Notes: generated by a model not told the origin, from the sequence alone. 64,000 nt of DNA from Desemzia sp045528445 (GCF_045528445.1 NZ_JBGQQU010000003.1:62001-126000), one strand, 5' to 3'; counted from the stretch's first letter, positions 54,053 through 62,265 are shown. Numbers and translations: made by a program.

Positions 54053-54086
54053 CAAAAGCCCCTTCTGCATCATGCAGAGGGGGCCC
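54053..54086 (-). terminator. Terminator after PPK2-family gene
   Basis: On the minus strand GCCCCcTCTGCAT and ATGCAGAaGGGGC pair tightly, then TTTTG. It lies about 30 bases after the gene's stop. Confidence 0.85.
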
Positions 54087-54113
54087 TTTAAAGACTTCTT
54101 CATACTTTATTTC

Positions 54114-54989
54114 TCAGGTGTCTTGTTCTCTTTCTTCTTCTAATCGCTGAATTTCTTTTTCCAACTGTTCTTTATCTTCATCTGTCATCACGGGAAACTT
54201 TGGATCCTGTTTTTCGATCACATTTATCATGATCTCCGCTGCAAGATAACGCGTATACCAACCATCATCAGCAGGTAATATATACCACGGTGCATATTCT
54301 GTCGAGGTTTTATTCAAGATTTTTCCATATGCTTCCTGGTAAGTATCCCATTTTTGACGGTCATCTATATCGCTGAATGAAAACTCCCAATTTTTTTCCG
54401 GCGTTTTCATACGTTCCAACAGCCGCTCCCGCTGTTTTTCCTCCGATACATTCAAGAAAAATTTAACCACTGGAAAACCGCTCTCTACCATATACTTTTC
54501 AAAATCATTGACTTGTCGACACCGGACTTCCCAAGCATCATGATCGTCCTCGCTGGAAGGCATCGGGATACTTTCTTCTTCTCCGTACACAATCGGAGAC
54601 AGCAAATCTTCATAGTAAGAGCGATTTAAGATAGCAATCTGCCCTCTTTCAGGCATCCCTTTGTGGACACGCCATAAAAAGTCATGTTTCATGTCTTCTT
54701 CAGTTGGTTTTTTAGTAGATGTTACTTTTAATCCTTGCGGCATCAAATGAGAAAAGATAAAGGTAATGATCTCATCTTTTCCTGCTGCATCAATCGCTTG
54801 CAACACTACTAAGATTCCTTTTTTTTCTTCTGCATGCAGTCGCAATTGCCATTCTCTTAATTGTTCCACACTTTCAGGAATCAATTTTTCTTTGATCTCT
54901 TCTTCTGTATAATCAGGATTTTCTTTTTCAGCCAGTTCTGCTAAATTTACATTTTCTTCAGGTTTTATAAGGTATTTAGAAATATCCAT
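54114..54989 (-). CDS. Polyphosphate kinase 2 (PPK2) family protein
   Basis: The enzyme belongs to the family that transfers phosphate from polyphosphate to nucleotides. The 291 residues include Walker A VLQAIDAAGKDEIITF (about 63-78), KKPTEEDMKHDFLWRVHK in the lid region, and the second motif AILNRSYYEDLL (about 119-130). The Asn-Arg-Ser-Tyr-Tyr-Glu-Asp form is found in the polyphosphate:nucleotide phosphotransferase branch. Unusually acidic ends (EEEIKEKLIPES; EKEIQRLEEEREQDT) flank the core. It follows a calcium-type P-type ATPase gene by 60 bases and may share its promoter. Nucleotide preference is unknown. Confidence 0.9.
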   Translation of the reverse strand: MDISKYLIKPEENVNLAELAEKENPDYTEEEIKEKLIPESVEQLREWQLRLHAEEKKGILVVLQAIDAAGKDEIITFIFSHLMPQGLKVTSTKKPTEEDMKHDFLWRVHKGMPERGQIAILNRSYYEDLLSPIVYGEEESIPMPSSEDDHDAWEVRCRQVNDFEKYMVESGFPVVKFFLNVSEEKQRERLLERMKTPEKNWEFSFSDIDDRQKWDTYQEAYGKILNKTSTEYAPWYILPADDGWYTRYLAAEIMINVIEKQDPKFPVMTDEDKEQLEKEIQRLEEEREQDT

Positions 54990-55048
54990 TTTTATTTCCC
55001 TCCTTTTAAGCTACTTGTCTTTGCTACCAGATTTAGGACAAAAATGCT

Positions 55049-57703
55049 TTAACCTAAGAAACTGCCACCCATTTTCTTCATCACTACTTTTTCAATTTCC
55101 ACCACGACAATGATCATAATGGACAAAACAGCTGCAATTAGCCAATATTCCCAACTTAAAGTCACCAGATTAAAAATCGACGCTAGAAACGGAACTACTG
55201 CTACTACTGTGGTAGCTGCGAAAGAAAATAAAGTTGTCCAAAAAACCGTTTTATTCTCTGTAATGCCTGCATTAAAGATGGAATCATTTGTTCGCGCCAC
55301 AAATATATGAATGACAGAAGACCATCCTAGAACTAAAAAGGCCAATGTTTGAGCTACCTCTAAGGAAGGTTCAATAGCAGCATTCAGCGCCAGATTTTCT
55401 CCAATATAAAAGGCAATTAATGTGATAACTGTAAACGTGGCAGCTGCAATCGCGATTCTGCGGTAGCCTCCATGCGCAAAGATACTTTCATTTTTATGAA
55501 CAGGATCACGCTTCATAATATTGGCTTCCGCTTTTTCCCGACTCAAACCAAACCCCGGTATCCCGTCCGCAATGACGTTGATAAACAACAACTGAATAGA
55601 AGTTAATGGAGTTCCCCAACCAATCAATACGGCAATCAACATAACAAGAATTTCAGCCACATTGGCAGAAAGCAGGTAATAGACTGTTTTTTTGATATTG
55701 TCATACACTCGACGACCTTCTTCAACGGCATGAACAATCGTCGCAAAGTTATCATCCGTCAAAATCATGTCAGAAGCATTCTTCGCTACTTCTGTTCCAT
55801 TCTCTCCCATTGCTGTTCCTACATCTGCTGCTTGAAGAGAAGGAGCATCGTTGACACCGTCTCCTGTCATGGCCACGACGTCCCCTCTGTGTTGCCAAGC
55901 TTCTACAATACGGATTTTATCTTCAGGAGATACTCGTGCATAAACAGAAAAGTTTTCGATTTGTTCGTTTAAATCTTCATCAGACAGTTCTTGCATCTCT
56001 TTTCCAGTGATGGTTTTGTCACCGTCACGGAAAATATCGATCTCTTTGGCAATAGCCGTAGCTGTAACGGCATGATCCCCAGTAATCATTATTGGACGTA
56101 TCCCAGCTTCACGCGCTTCTTGAACTGCTTGCCTACTTTCTTCTCTTGGCGGATCAATCATTCCCACGATTCCGGCAAAAGTCATATCTTTCTCCAGTTC
56201 TTCATCATCAAGGTTATTGGGCTTACTGTCCATAAATTTGTACGATACCCCTATGATCCGTAACGCTTTTTCAGCAAAGGCATCATGAATATCGCCAGCA
56301 TTTTGATCGTATTCTTTTTCAACAGCTGCCTCATCTAAAGGTATTCGATCAAACGCTCCTTTTGTGATGGCTACATATTTATTTTCATATTTGTGAACGG
56401 TTGTCATTCGTTTTCGATCCGAGTCAAATGGAATCTCATGAACACGTTCGTACTTTTCATCCAATTGTTCTTTTGACCACTCTTTGTCCTCCAGCAACTG
56501 AATAATAGCTGCTTCTGTCGGATCTCCGGAAATAGTATTTTCTTCCTCTTCTAGCTCTTTGACTCGAGCATTGGAAGCCAATCCCATCATTTTGATCAGC
56601 CAGTCTTCATCGTCATTAAATTCCTCTTCTGCTGTTTTGGGCTCATGAGAAACAGCCCAGATTCTTTGAATCGTCATTTGGTTTTTAGTTAATGTCCCAG
56701 TCTTATCTGAAGCGATGATTGAAGCACTCCCAAGCGTTTCTACTGCTGGAATATTCCGAATGATCGCATTTCTCTTCACCATATTTTGAACACCATAAGC
56801 TAGTGAAAGGGTCACAATGACCGGCAACGTTTCTGGTACGGCTGCAATAGCTAGAGATACGGCAGTCATCAAATTATCTAAAATGTTAATATTGCTTGTG
56901 AAAAAGTTTAAACCAAAAATAATTGCACCTGCGATAAAGGCTACCACAGCCAGTTTTTTTGCTAAACTATCTACTCGTAGTTGTAAAGGCGTTTTGCCTT
57001 GGTTGGAATCGGTCAATAACCCGGCAATAGATCCCATTGCACTATCCATCCCAACACCCACTACGATCCCTTTTCCATTTCCATTCGTCACAACTGTACC
57101 CGAGAAAGCTGTATTTAACACATCTCCAGTAGAAGCATCTTTTTCAACTTGGGCATTCGGATCTTTATCGACCGGAACACTCTCTCCGGTCAAAGAAGCT
57201 TCATCTACTTGCAGATTATTGGATTCGATTAAACGCACATCTGCATCTACTTTATCTCCAGCTTGAAGCACTAAAATATCTCCCTGAACGATTTCACTGG
57301 CATCGATTTCTTGCTCTTTTCCTTCACGAATGACTTTTGAAACCGGCGAGGAAAGATTTTTTAAAGAATCTAACGCATCTTCTGCTTTGCCTTCTTGATG
57401 AATAGAAATCGTCATATTAATGGCAATAATTATGAAGATAACAATAGGTTCCGAAAATCCATGAGAAGGGTCAGACAAAGAAATGTATAGTGATAAGAAA
57501 CCAGCAAACACTAAAATAAGATTCATCACATCTTTAAACTGTTCTGCAATCCGAGCAAATAAAGACTTCTTCTCTGATTCTTCAAACTCATTCTTCCCAT
57601 ATTCTTCCCGATTGGCTTCTACTTGTTGTGTGTCCAGACCTTTCTCGATATCAACCTTTAGTTCCTCTGCGATCTTCTTTAGTTCTTCTGTTTTGTAATC
57701 CAA
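55049..57703 (-). CDS. Calcium-type cation-transporting P-type ATPase (P2A)
   Basis: The 884-residue P-type ATPase has the N-terminal cation ATPase domain (1-70), an actuator domain with LTGESVPVDKDP (TGES), membrane segment 4 with AAVPETLPVIVTLSLAYG (the PEGLP-like ion site, here PETLP), the phosphorylation site ASDKTGTLTKNQMT, nucleotide-binding KGAFDRI, the hinge TGDGVNDAPSLQ, and a C-terminal set of membrane helices including NVIADGIPGFGL. This matches SERCA/PMR1-like bacterial calcium pumps. The start is TTG at 57703, with AGGGGG eight bases upstream. Calcium export is the likely role; manganese cannot be excluded. Confidence 0.92.
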   Translation of the reverse strand: MDYKTEELKKIAEELKVDIEKGLDTQQVEANREEYGKNEFEESEKKSLFARIAEQFKDVMNLILVFAGFLSLYISLSDPSHGFSEPIVIFIIIAINMTISIHQEGKAEDALDSLKNLSSPVSKVIREGKEQEIDASEIVQGDILVLQAGDKVDADVRLIESNNLQVDEASLTGESVPVDKDPNAQVEKDASTGDVLNTAFSGTVVTNGNGKGIVVGVGMDSAMGSIAGLLTDSNQGKTPLQLRVDSLAKKLAVVAFIAGAIIFGLNFFTSNINILDNLMTAVSLAIAAVPETLPVIVTLSLAYGVQNMVKRNAIIRNIPAVETLGSASIIASDKTGTLTKNQMTIQRIWAVSHEPKTAEEEFNDDEDWLIKMMGLASNARVKELEEEENTISGDPTEAAIIQLLEDKEWSKEQLDEKYERVHEIPFDSDRKRMTTVHKYENKYVAITKGAFDRIPLDEAAVEKEYDQNAGDIHDAFAEKALRIIGVSYKFMDSKPNNLDDEELEKDMTFAGIVGMIDPPREESRQAVQEAREAGIRPIMITGDHAVTATAIAKEIDIFRDGDKTITGKEMQELSDEDLNEQIENFSVYARVSPEDKIRIVEAWQHRGDVVAMTGDGVNDAPSLQAADVGTAMGENGTEVAKNASDMILTDDNFATIVHAVEEGRRVYDNIKKTVYYLLSANVAEILVMLIAVLIGWGTPLTSIQLLFINVIADGIPGFGLSREKAEANIMKRDPVHKNESIFAHGGYRRIAIAAATFTVITLIAFYIGENLALNAAIEPSLEVAQTLAFLVLGWSSVIHIFVARTNDSIFNAGITENKTVFWTTLFSFAATTVVAVVPFLASIFNLVTLSWEYWLIAAVLSIMIIVVVEIEKVVMKKMGGSFLG

Positions 57704-58125
57704 ACAGTCGTCCCCCTAGATAAGTTTGTGTTCCCCTTCTTTCTCCTACTGAAAAAGCAAGCATTCACTTTGAATTTATTGTAAAGAAAATCAGGATGAT
57801 TTTGAAGTCAGACAACTTGTAAAATCAAGCTTTGTTGTTTGAACTAGTTTAATTTGACGGGCTGCTCTAAATCTGCATATTTTCATCATAAAATGTTCAT
57901 ATTCTTCTTTTATACTTATTTCATACCAAAAAGAAACATCCCTAATTTCTTATTTCTTTTTTACTCCTCCAAACTAAAAAAGAAAACCTTACCCTGTAAA
58001 AACCAGGCCAATACTTTGTTGGTCTGGTTTTTTATTTGCCATAAGGCGTTTTAATGGATTTTTTTCCATTTTGTTCTTATCATTGAATAGAAGCTTAAAA
58101 AAAGAAGAAAAGAGGAGAGCTTGTT
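57704..58125. other. Divergent region between P-type ATPase and glycosyltransferase
   Basis: AT-rich, 422 bases. A terminator-like hairpin lies at 57998-58033 on the plus strand: AAAAACCAG-g-CCAA and TTGG-t-CTGG followed by TTTTTT. Because no plus-strand gene lies upstream of it, it could be an attenuator in the glycosyltransferase leader, or a terminator acting on antisense transcripts. No other signal was recognised. Confidence 0.5.
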
Positions 58126-58752
58126 ATGATACCTAAAATAATTCATTATGTATGGTTTGGGGACAAGCCTTTTGGAGAAGTTGAAAAAAAATGCCTTGCC
58201 AGCTGGAAAAAGTACTGTCCCGACTATGAAATCAAACTATGGAATGAAGAAAGTTTTGATTTGGAAGGGGCGGGTATTTACGCACAGCAAGCCTATGATG
58301 AAAAACAATGGGCCTTTGTTTCAGATGTAGCTCGTTTATACGTATTAAAAGAATACGGCGGTATTTACATGGATACAGACATGGAAGTGATTAAATCATT
58401 AGATGAATTTCTAGAGTTGCCTGCTTTCATGGGATTTGAAATCGAGACAGAAATCTCTACAGGAATTATCGGCGCAGAACCCCATAATCCTCTGATTGAA
58501 GAATGGTACCAAGATTACGCAGACAGAACGTTCATCAAAGAAGATGGAACGCATGACCGGAAAACAAACGTCATTCGTGTCACGGAAATCCTTGCAGAAA
58601 AAGGATTCCAAATGAACAATACCAAACAAGTGTATGATGATGTTACTATTTTTCCTCGGGATTACTTTTCACCAAAAGACTACTATACTCATGAAATAGA
58701 TGATACTAAGAACACCTATGCCATCCATCAATTTACTGGATCATGGCTCTAG
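58126..58752 (+). CDS. Glycosyltransferase, GT32-like (DXD sugar-binding region)
   Basis: The 208-residue protein begins MIPKIIHYVWFGDKPFGEV, the standard opening of GT32-like capsular/mannosyl transferases, with LASWKKYCPDYEIKLWNEES and the metal-binding DXD motif in VARLYVLKEYGGIYMDTDME. A C-terminal AIHQFTGSWL also matches the family (HHW/S region). It is likely a cytoplasmic transferase adding a sugar to a surface polysaccharide or lipid. GAGGAGAGC lies upstream of the ATG. No other polysaccharide genes are nearby, so the acceptor is unknown. Confidence 0.88.
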   Translation: MIPKIIHYVWFGDKPFGEVEKKCLASWKKYCPDYEIKLWNEESFDLEGAGIYAQQAYDEKQWAFVSDVARLYVLKEYGGIYMDTDMEVIKSLDEFLELPAFMGFEIETEISTGIIGAEPHNPLIEEWYQDYADRTFIKEDGTHDRKTNVIRVTEILAEKGFQMNNTKQVYDDVTIFPRDYFSPKDYYTHEIDDTKNTYAIHQFTGSWL

Positions 58753-59053
58753 AGAGTGGAGCAAGAGCGTTTAGACTTCCTAGAGGTCCACTTTCTCCTT
58801 TTTACTGGGGTGTTTCCCCAAAATAAAAGGAGAAACAAAACCCCTAAAAAGCTGATTTGCGCAACTCAGCTATAAAAAAATGAAAGAGCGGGACAAAATG
58901 CGTTTAGCTCTGCTCAAACAAACCAAATACCGGACGAGAAGTTATTCTCTCGTCCGGTATTTGGTTTGTTTGAATCTAAGGCTGCATTTTGGTAGCTGAC
59001 GTTCAGTTTTCCAATGAAGTATCAGGTTATTGTCCCATTCCCCACATTTTTAA
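58753..59053. other. Cluster of inverted repeats after the glycosyltransferase gene
   Basis: No gene is seen here. Four inverted repeats follow one another: AGTGGA/TCCACT (58755-58760 and 58787-58792); TTTCTCCTTTT with GGGG/CCCC inside (58792-58835); AGCTGA/TCAGCT (58850-58871); and a perfect 25-bp stem at 58915-58939 and 58948-58972. The last is enclosed by AAAATGC/GCATTTT and by GGGACA/TGTCCC (about 58890-59040), giving a long nested structure of about 150 bases. The first hairpin is followed by a T-rich stretch and may terminate the gene. Confidence 0.65.
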
Positions 59054-59150
59054 TGTTGGTAAAGAAATTCTCTCCGACCTATGAGGCTGCTTATGGAAAG
59101 CCATCGGAAAGCCTTGGCGTTGTCTTCTTAAAACTCTAAAAGTTAGAGTC
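59054..59150. repeat. Dispersed ~90-bp element, copy 2
   Basis: Same-orientation partner of 38457-38545: TTGGTAAAGAAATT, then CCTATGAGGCTGCTTATGG, GGAAAGCCTTGGCG, and ending CTAAAAGTTAGAGT. Both copies lie in intergenic DNA a few dozen bases from gene ends. No coding content is seen. Confidence 0.6.
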
Positions 59151-59152
59151 TT

Positions 59153-59628
59153 CATCAGGCAGGCTCCTTCCTTGATGTTCAAACACTATTCTTCATCATG
59201 CAGATTGCTTCCTTGATGTTCAAACGCTATTCTTCATCATGAAGATTACTTCCTTGATGTTCAAACGCCATTCTTCATCATGAAGATTACTTCCTTGATG
59301 TTCAATCGCTGATCTTCATCATGGAGTTTGCTTCCTTGATGTTCAAACGCTNNNNNNNNNNNNNNNNNNNNNNNNNNNNNNNNNNNNNNNNNNNNNNNNN
59401 NNNNNNNNNNNNNNNNNNNNNNNNNNNNNNNNNNNNNNNNNNNNNNNNNNNAATCGCTATTCTTCATCATGAAGATTACTTCCTTGATGTTCAATCGCTA
59501 TTCTTCATCATGAAGATTACTTCCTTGATGTTCAATCGCTATTCTTCATCATGAAGATTACTTCCTTGATGTTCAAACACCTTTATTCATCATGCAGGTT
59601 ACTTCCTTGATGTTCTACACCTAAAATG
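59153..59628. repeat. Tandem 41-bp hairpin units (CATCATGAAG type), with assembly gap
   Basis: Units begin at 59153, 59194, 59235, 59276 and 59317 before the gap and at 59465, 59506, 59547 and 59588 after it, always 41 bases apart. A unit is CATCATGAAG, ATTA, CTTCCTTGATG, then linker TTCAAACGCTATTCTT. Pairing is CATCA/TGATG outside and GAAG/CTTC inside. Period and linker match the array at 47062-47759, but the stem interior differs. It lies between two converging genes. Confidence 0.93.
59352..59451. other. Assembly gap (100 N) inside the 41-bp array
   Basis: Exactly 100 N with repeat units on both sides; the sequence phase across it is not preserved, so the true length and unit number are unknown. 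Confidence 0.95.
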
Positions 59629-59693
59629 GATGAGAAATACTGTTTCTTCGTTCATCATGCAGCTTAAATACTTCATTAAACTTTACTTTGCCA

Positions 59694-59742
59694 TAAAAAA
59701 AGGCCCCAAAAAACTTAGATGTTACTCTAACTTTTGGGAGCC
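59694..59742 (-). terminator. Terminator after the PadR-linked membrane protein gene
   Basis: On the minus strand GGCTCCCAAAAG...CTTTTTTGGGGCC pairs around TTAGAGTAACATCTAA, followed by TTTTTTT. An extra hairpin TTGAGCCA/TGGCTCAA lies at 59750-59773. The sequence is related to the terminator at 29912-29955. Confidence 0.8.
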
Positions 59743-59867
59743 ATTACCCTTGAGCCAAAAACTATGGCTCAAAGCTTGTCAGCATGGTATGTGCAGCAAA
59801 GAACACACTGCATTCTTTTTGTGACTATTACTTACGTCAAATAGTGGAGAACCAGCTGCTGAACAGT

Positions 59868-60845
59868 CTACCTTTTCCGTTTCATCGTCAAATAACTATG
59901 GTATACCGCTGAAAAAATTGCAAAACAGATACCTGCAATGGGAAAAATGATCCATGCTGTTCCCCAAGCATCAAATAGAAAACCGGATATGACATAGATT
60001 CCACCTGCTATGGGAAATACGATCCCCGCAATATTTTCAGAAGTTTTTTCTACTTTTAATTTTTCAGGAGTGTAGTCTCCTTCTGCAAGCAGCCTTTCAT
60101 AGGTAGCATACTGAATGCCGTAGAAAACAAACAGAAACACTCCAGCAGCTACAAAACTCAGCAAGAAAACAACCGCTAACCCATTTTCATCTCCTAAAAA
60201 AAGAGTAGCAATCAATAAGGATACCGGAGCTAAAATACATAAGACGACTCCTGAAGCAATTGCTTTGGCAAATCTAGGCTGAAACTCCGTCTTCTCTCTT
60301 TGCAAATAGTTCCGAATGGATCGTTCCAATGTAATCGAACGGTATTCCAGTTTATATTGGTCTTCTTTCATTCCTAACACAATAAACATCCCCACTGCAA
60401 TGGCGATCATCAAGAAAAAAGGAATCAAAGATAGAACGCTCATGGTATCTTCAGATATAAATTGAAGGAAGGGAACCAAATGATATATCCCTTGTAAAAG
60501 CAGCAATATTGCTGGGGCTAAGATACATAGAAAAACGCCTAAAGCAATTCCCATCGCAAATTTGGTACGATGATTTAAGAATGCGTCTGCTTCTTCTTCC
60601 GAAAAGTAAATCACATCATTATTTTCATCTTCCAGTTCCAATTCGTACTCCTCTATGATCTCATCAATATTCCCAAAGTCAGCCAGAACTGTTCCAATAG
60701 CCTCATTTTCACTCCGACCCGACTCTTTCAATTCAAAATATTTATCTTCCATATTGCTGAGCATTTCTTCTTTTAGTCTCATCATTTCAGGAGTCCTTGG
60801 CAAATTGACAAAAACCGACTCTACATAATTTTGTATCGTATCCAT
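59868..60845 (-). CDS. Membrane protein with N-terminal permease-prefix domain, PadR partner
   Basis: The 325-residue protein has a soluble helical N-terminus (1-75; YVESVFVNLPRTPEMMRLKE and DFGNIDEIIEEYELELEDE), resembling the permease-prefix/HAAS-type domain that accompanies PadR regulators, followed by about six hydrophobic segments in two similar blocks (FAMGIALGVFLCILAPAILL and FAKAIASGVVLCILAPVSLL show an internal duplication). It overlaps the padR stop by one base (TAATG), so the pair is translationally coupled. Function unknown; such pairs respond to envelope stress or antimicrobials in some Firmicutes. Confidence 0.82.
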   Translation of the reverse strand: MDTIQNYVESVFVNLPRTPEMMRLKEEMLSNMEDKYFELKESGRSENEAIGTVLADFGNIDEIIEEYELELEDENNDVIYFSEEEADAFLNHRTKFAMGIALGVFLCILAPAILLLLQGIYHLVPFLQFISEDTMSVLSLIPFFLMIAIAVGMFIVLGMKEDQYKLEYRSITLERSIRNYLQREKTEFQPRFAKAIASGVVLCILAPVSLLIATLFLGDENGLAVVFLLSFVAAGVFLFVFYGIQYATYERLLAEGDYTPEKLKVEKTSENIAGIVFPIAGGIYVISGFLFDAWGTAWIIFPIAGICFAIFSAVYHSYLTMKRKR

Positions 60846-61177
60846 TACTTTTTCTCCTCCTTAATAAACCTTTGAATGATGGTCTGAACTGCTTCCCATT
60901 CCACCAGTTTTTCAAAATATTCTTCGATACCAAGAGGGGTGATTTTGTAATACGTGCGCGGCTTTCCTTTTGTTTCGGATTTAGAATAAGACTGAATCAA
61001 CGCTTGCTTTTCCAGACGATTAAACGCAGAATACAACGTCGTTTCTTTCATCATATATTCACCATCGGTCTTCTCTTTTATCAAATTTGAGATTTGATAA
61101 CCATAATTATCCTCCTTCATCAAAATAGACAAAATAATCAAACTATTAAATCCCCGCATGACATCACTTGTAACCAA
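60845..61177 (-). CDS. PadR-family transcriptional regulator
   Basis: The 110-residue winged-helix regulator has the PadR pattern MRGFNSLIILSILMKEDNYG and YGYQISNLIKEKTDGEY, then TLYSAFNRLEKQALIQSY and the wing KGKPRTYYKITPLGIEEY, with a short C-terminal dimer helix. The start is TTG at 61177, with GAGGTG five bases upstream. A perfect 13-bp inverted repeat lies 24 bases before the start and is very probably its own operator. It is co-transcribed with the overlapping membrane-protein gene, a common two-gene module. Confidence 0.92.
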   Translation of the reverse strand: MVTSDVMRGFNSLIILSILMKEDNYGYQISNLIKEKTDGEYMMKETTLYSAFNRLEKQALIQSYSKSETKGKPRTYYKITPLGIEEYFEKLVEWEAVQTIIQRFIKEEKK

Positions 61178-61200
61178 AACCTCACCTCATTTACTTCATC

Positions 61201-61240
61201 TGTCGTAGTAATTAAAGTATATCATGATTACTACGACAGG
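61201..61240 (-). promoter_or_regulatory. Palindromic operator before padR
   Basis: Arms CTGTCGTAGTAAT (61201-61213) and ATTACTACGACAG (61228-61240) are perfect complements around a 14-base spacer. A TATACT on the minus strand (-10-like) lies in the spacer, so repressor binding would cover the promoter. PadR self-regulation through such palindromes is well known. Confidence 0.85.
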
Positions 61241-61386
61241 TATAGTAAAAAGGGACAGCAAATAAAAAAACTTTCACCATAGAATCTGGTGGAGTTGAAA
61301 CTTTAAGTACGATACAATTGATTCATCTGATAGGAACTGTCCTTAATACATGGAACTTTTCCTTCTAACTAAAAGGAGCGGCTATT

Positions 61387-61827
61387 ATGACAAAATTATT
61401 TATGTTGCATGGTGTAAACCATAATTTATTCGGGAAACGTGATCCAAAACAGTATGGCATGACTACCCTTGATGAAATCAATGAAAATATTCAAGAATTA
61501 GCGAACGAGTTAAGTATTGAAGTCGAAACTTTCCAAACAAACCATGAAGGCGAAATGGTGGAAAAAATACACGAAGCCTTTTTGACCGGAGCTGACGGAG
61601 TGGTCCTGAACGCTGGTGCTTGGACACATTACAGCTACGCTATCCGTGATGCATTAGATGTATTGACTGTCCCTATCGTAGAAATACATATGTCCAATAT
61701 TCATTCTCGCGAAGAATTCCGTAAAAAATCCGTCTTTTCCGATATCGTAACAGGACAGATTTCGGGCTTTGGAGCAGAAAGTTATCTTTTGGGTATCCGA
61801 GCAGCTGTTGCAGCTGCTCAAAAATAG
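61387..61827 (+). CDS. aroQ: Type II 3-dehydroquinate dehydratase
   Basis: The enzyme catalyses the third step of the shikimate pathway, dehydroquinate to dehydroshikimate. The 146-residue length is standard for the dodecameric type II enzyme. Catalytic Tyr23 is in LFGKRDPKQYGMTTL, the Asn region is GVVLNAGAWTHYSYAIRDAL, and the His/Ser/Asn substrate site is VEIHMSNIHSREEFRKKSV. The opening HGVNHNLFG differs from the usual NGPNLNLLG but keeps Asn11 and Asn13. AAAAGGAGCG lies upstream of the ATG. It is a single gene and ends in a bidirectional terminator. Confidence 0.93.
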   Translation: MTKLFMLHGVNHNLFGKRDPKQYGMTTLDEINENIQELANELSIEVETFQTNHEGEMVEKIHEAFLTGADGVVLNAGAWTHYSYAIRDALDVLTVPIVEIHMSNIHSREEFRKKSVFSDIVTGQISGFGAESYLLGIRAAVAAAQK

Positions 61828-61895
61828 ACCCCTTATTTTTGAGTACCTGAGACAGGCTACTGATAAAGTTCGTTGCTTTATCAAAACTATTCGTC

Positions 61896-61939
61896 AAAAA
61901 AGGAGGACTGTCTCGAAAATGAGACAATCCTCCTTTTTT
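61896..61939. terminator. Bidirectional terminator between aroQ and a small membrane gene
   Basis: AAAAAAGGAGGA-c-TGTCTC and GAGACA-a-TCCTCCTTTTTT form a hairpin with A/T runs on both sides, serving the two converging genes. Confidence 0.92.
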
Positions 61940-61941
61940 GT

Positions 61942-62235
61942 TTACGGCATACTTTCTACAATGAATTGGATAAACGCTGAGATGACGATCCAGCCAATCG
62001 ACAGCAAGGAGAGGCAAAAAATACTGACTAAGATCATTTTGCTCTTCTTTTCAGCGGGAATACTAAAAACGGAAAAGGCAACCATAAATAACCCTAAACA
62101 ACTGGTAAGCAACGTTAAACTAATGGCTATGTTCCCATAATCCCCCAACTGTGTTTGCATCACTAAAAAGATAAACGTTACCGCTTGGATCCCTAAAAAA
62201 ATTTCTTGAGTCCATCTTGTTCTTATTTTAATCAT
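61942..62235 (-). CDS. Small membrane protein, function unknown
   Basis: The 97-residue protein has three hydrophobic segments (about 11-28, 34-58 and 67-93) with a short basic N-terminus (IKIRTRWTQE). The topology and length suggest a small accessory membrane protein; I do not recognise the family. It lies 30 bases after the oligopeptidase gene in the same direction and ends at a shared terminator, so it may be the last gene of that transcript. Confidence 0.65.
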   Translation of the reverse strand: MIKIRTRWTQEIFLGIQAVTFIFLVMQTQLGDYGNIAISLTLLTSCLGLFMVAFSVFSIPAEKKSKMILVSIFCLSLLSIGWIVISAFIQFIVESMP

Positions 62236-62265
62236 CCAGCATTCTAACTCCCTGTAACTATCCTT

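Noticed and set aside
57854..58054. Plus-strand frame of 66 codons before the glycosyltransferase
   Set aside because: Composition is that of AT-rich DNA (Phe, Lys, Ile), it runs through a hairpin, and no ribosome binding site precedes it.
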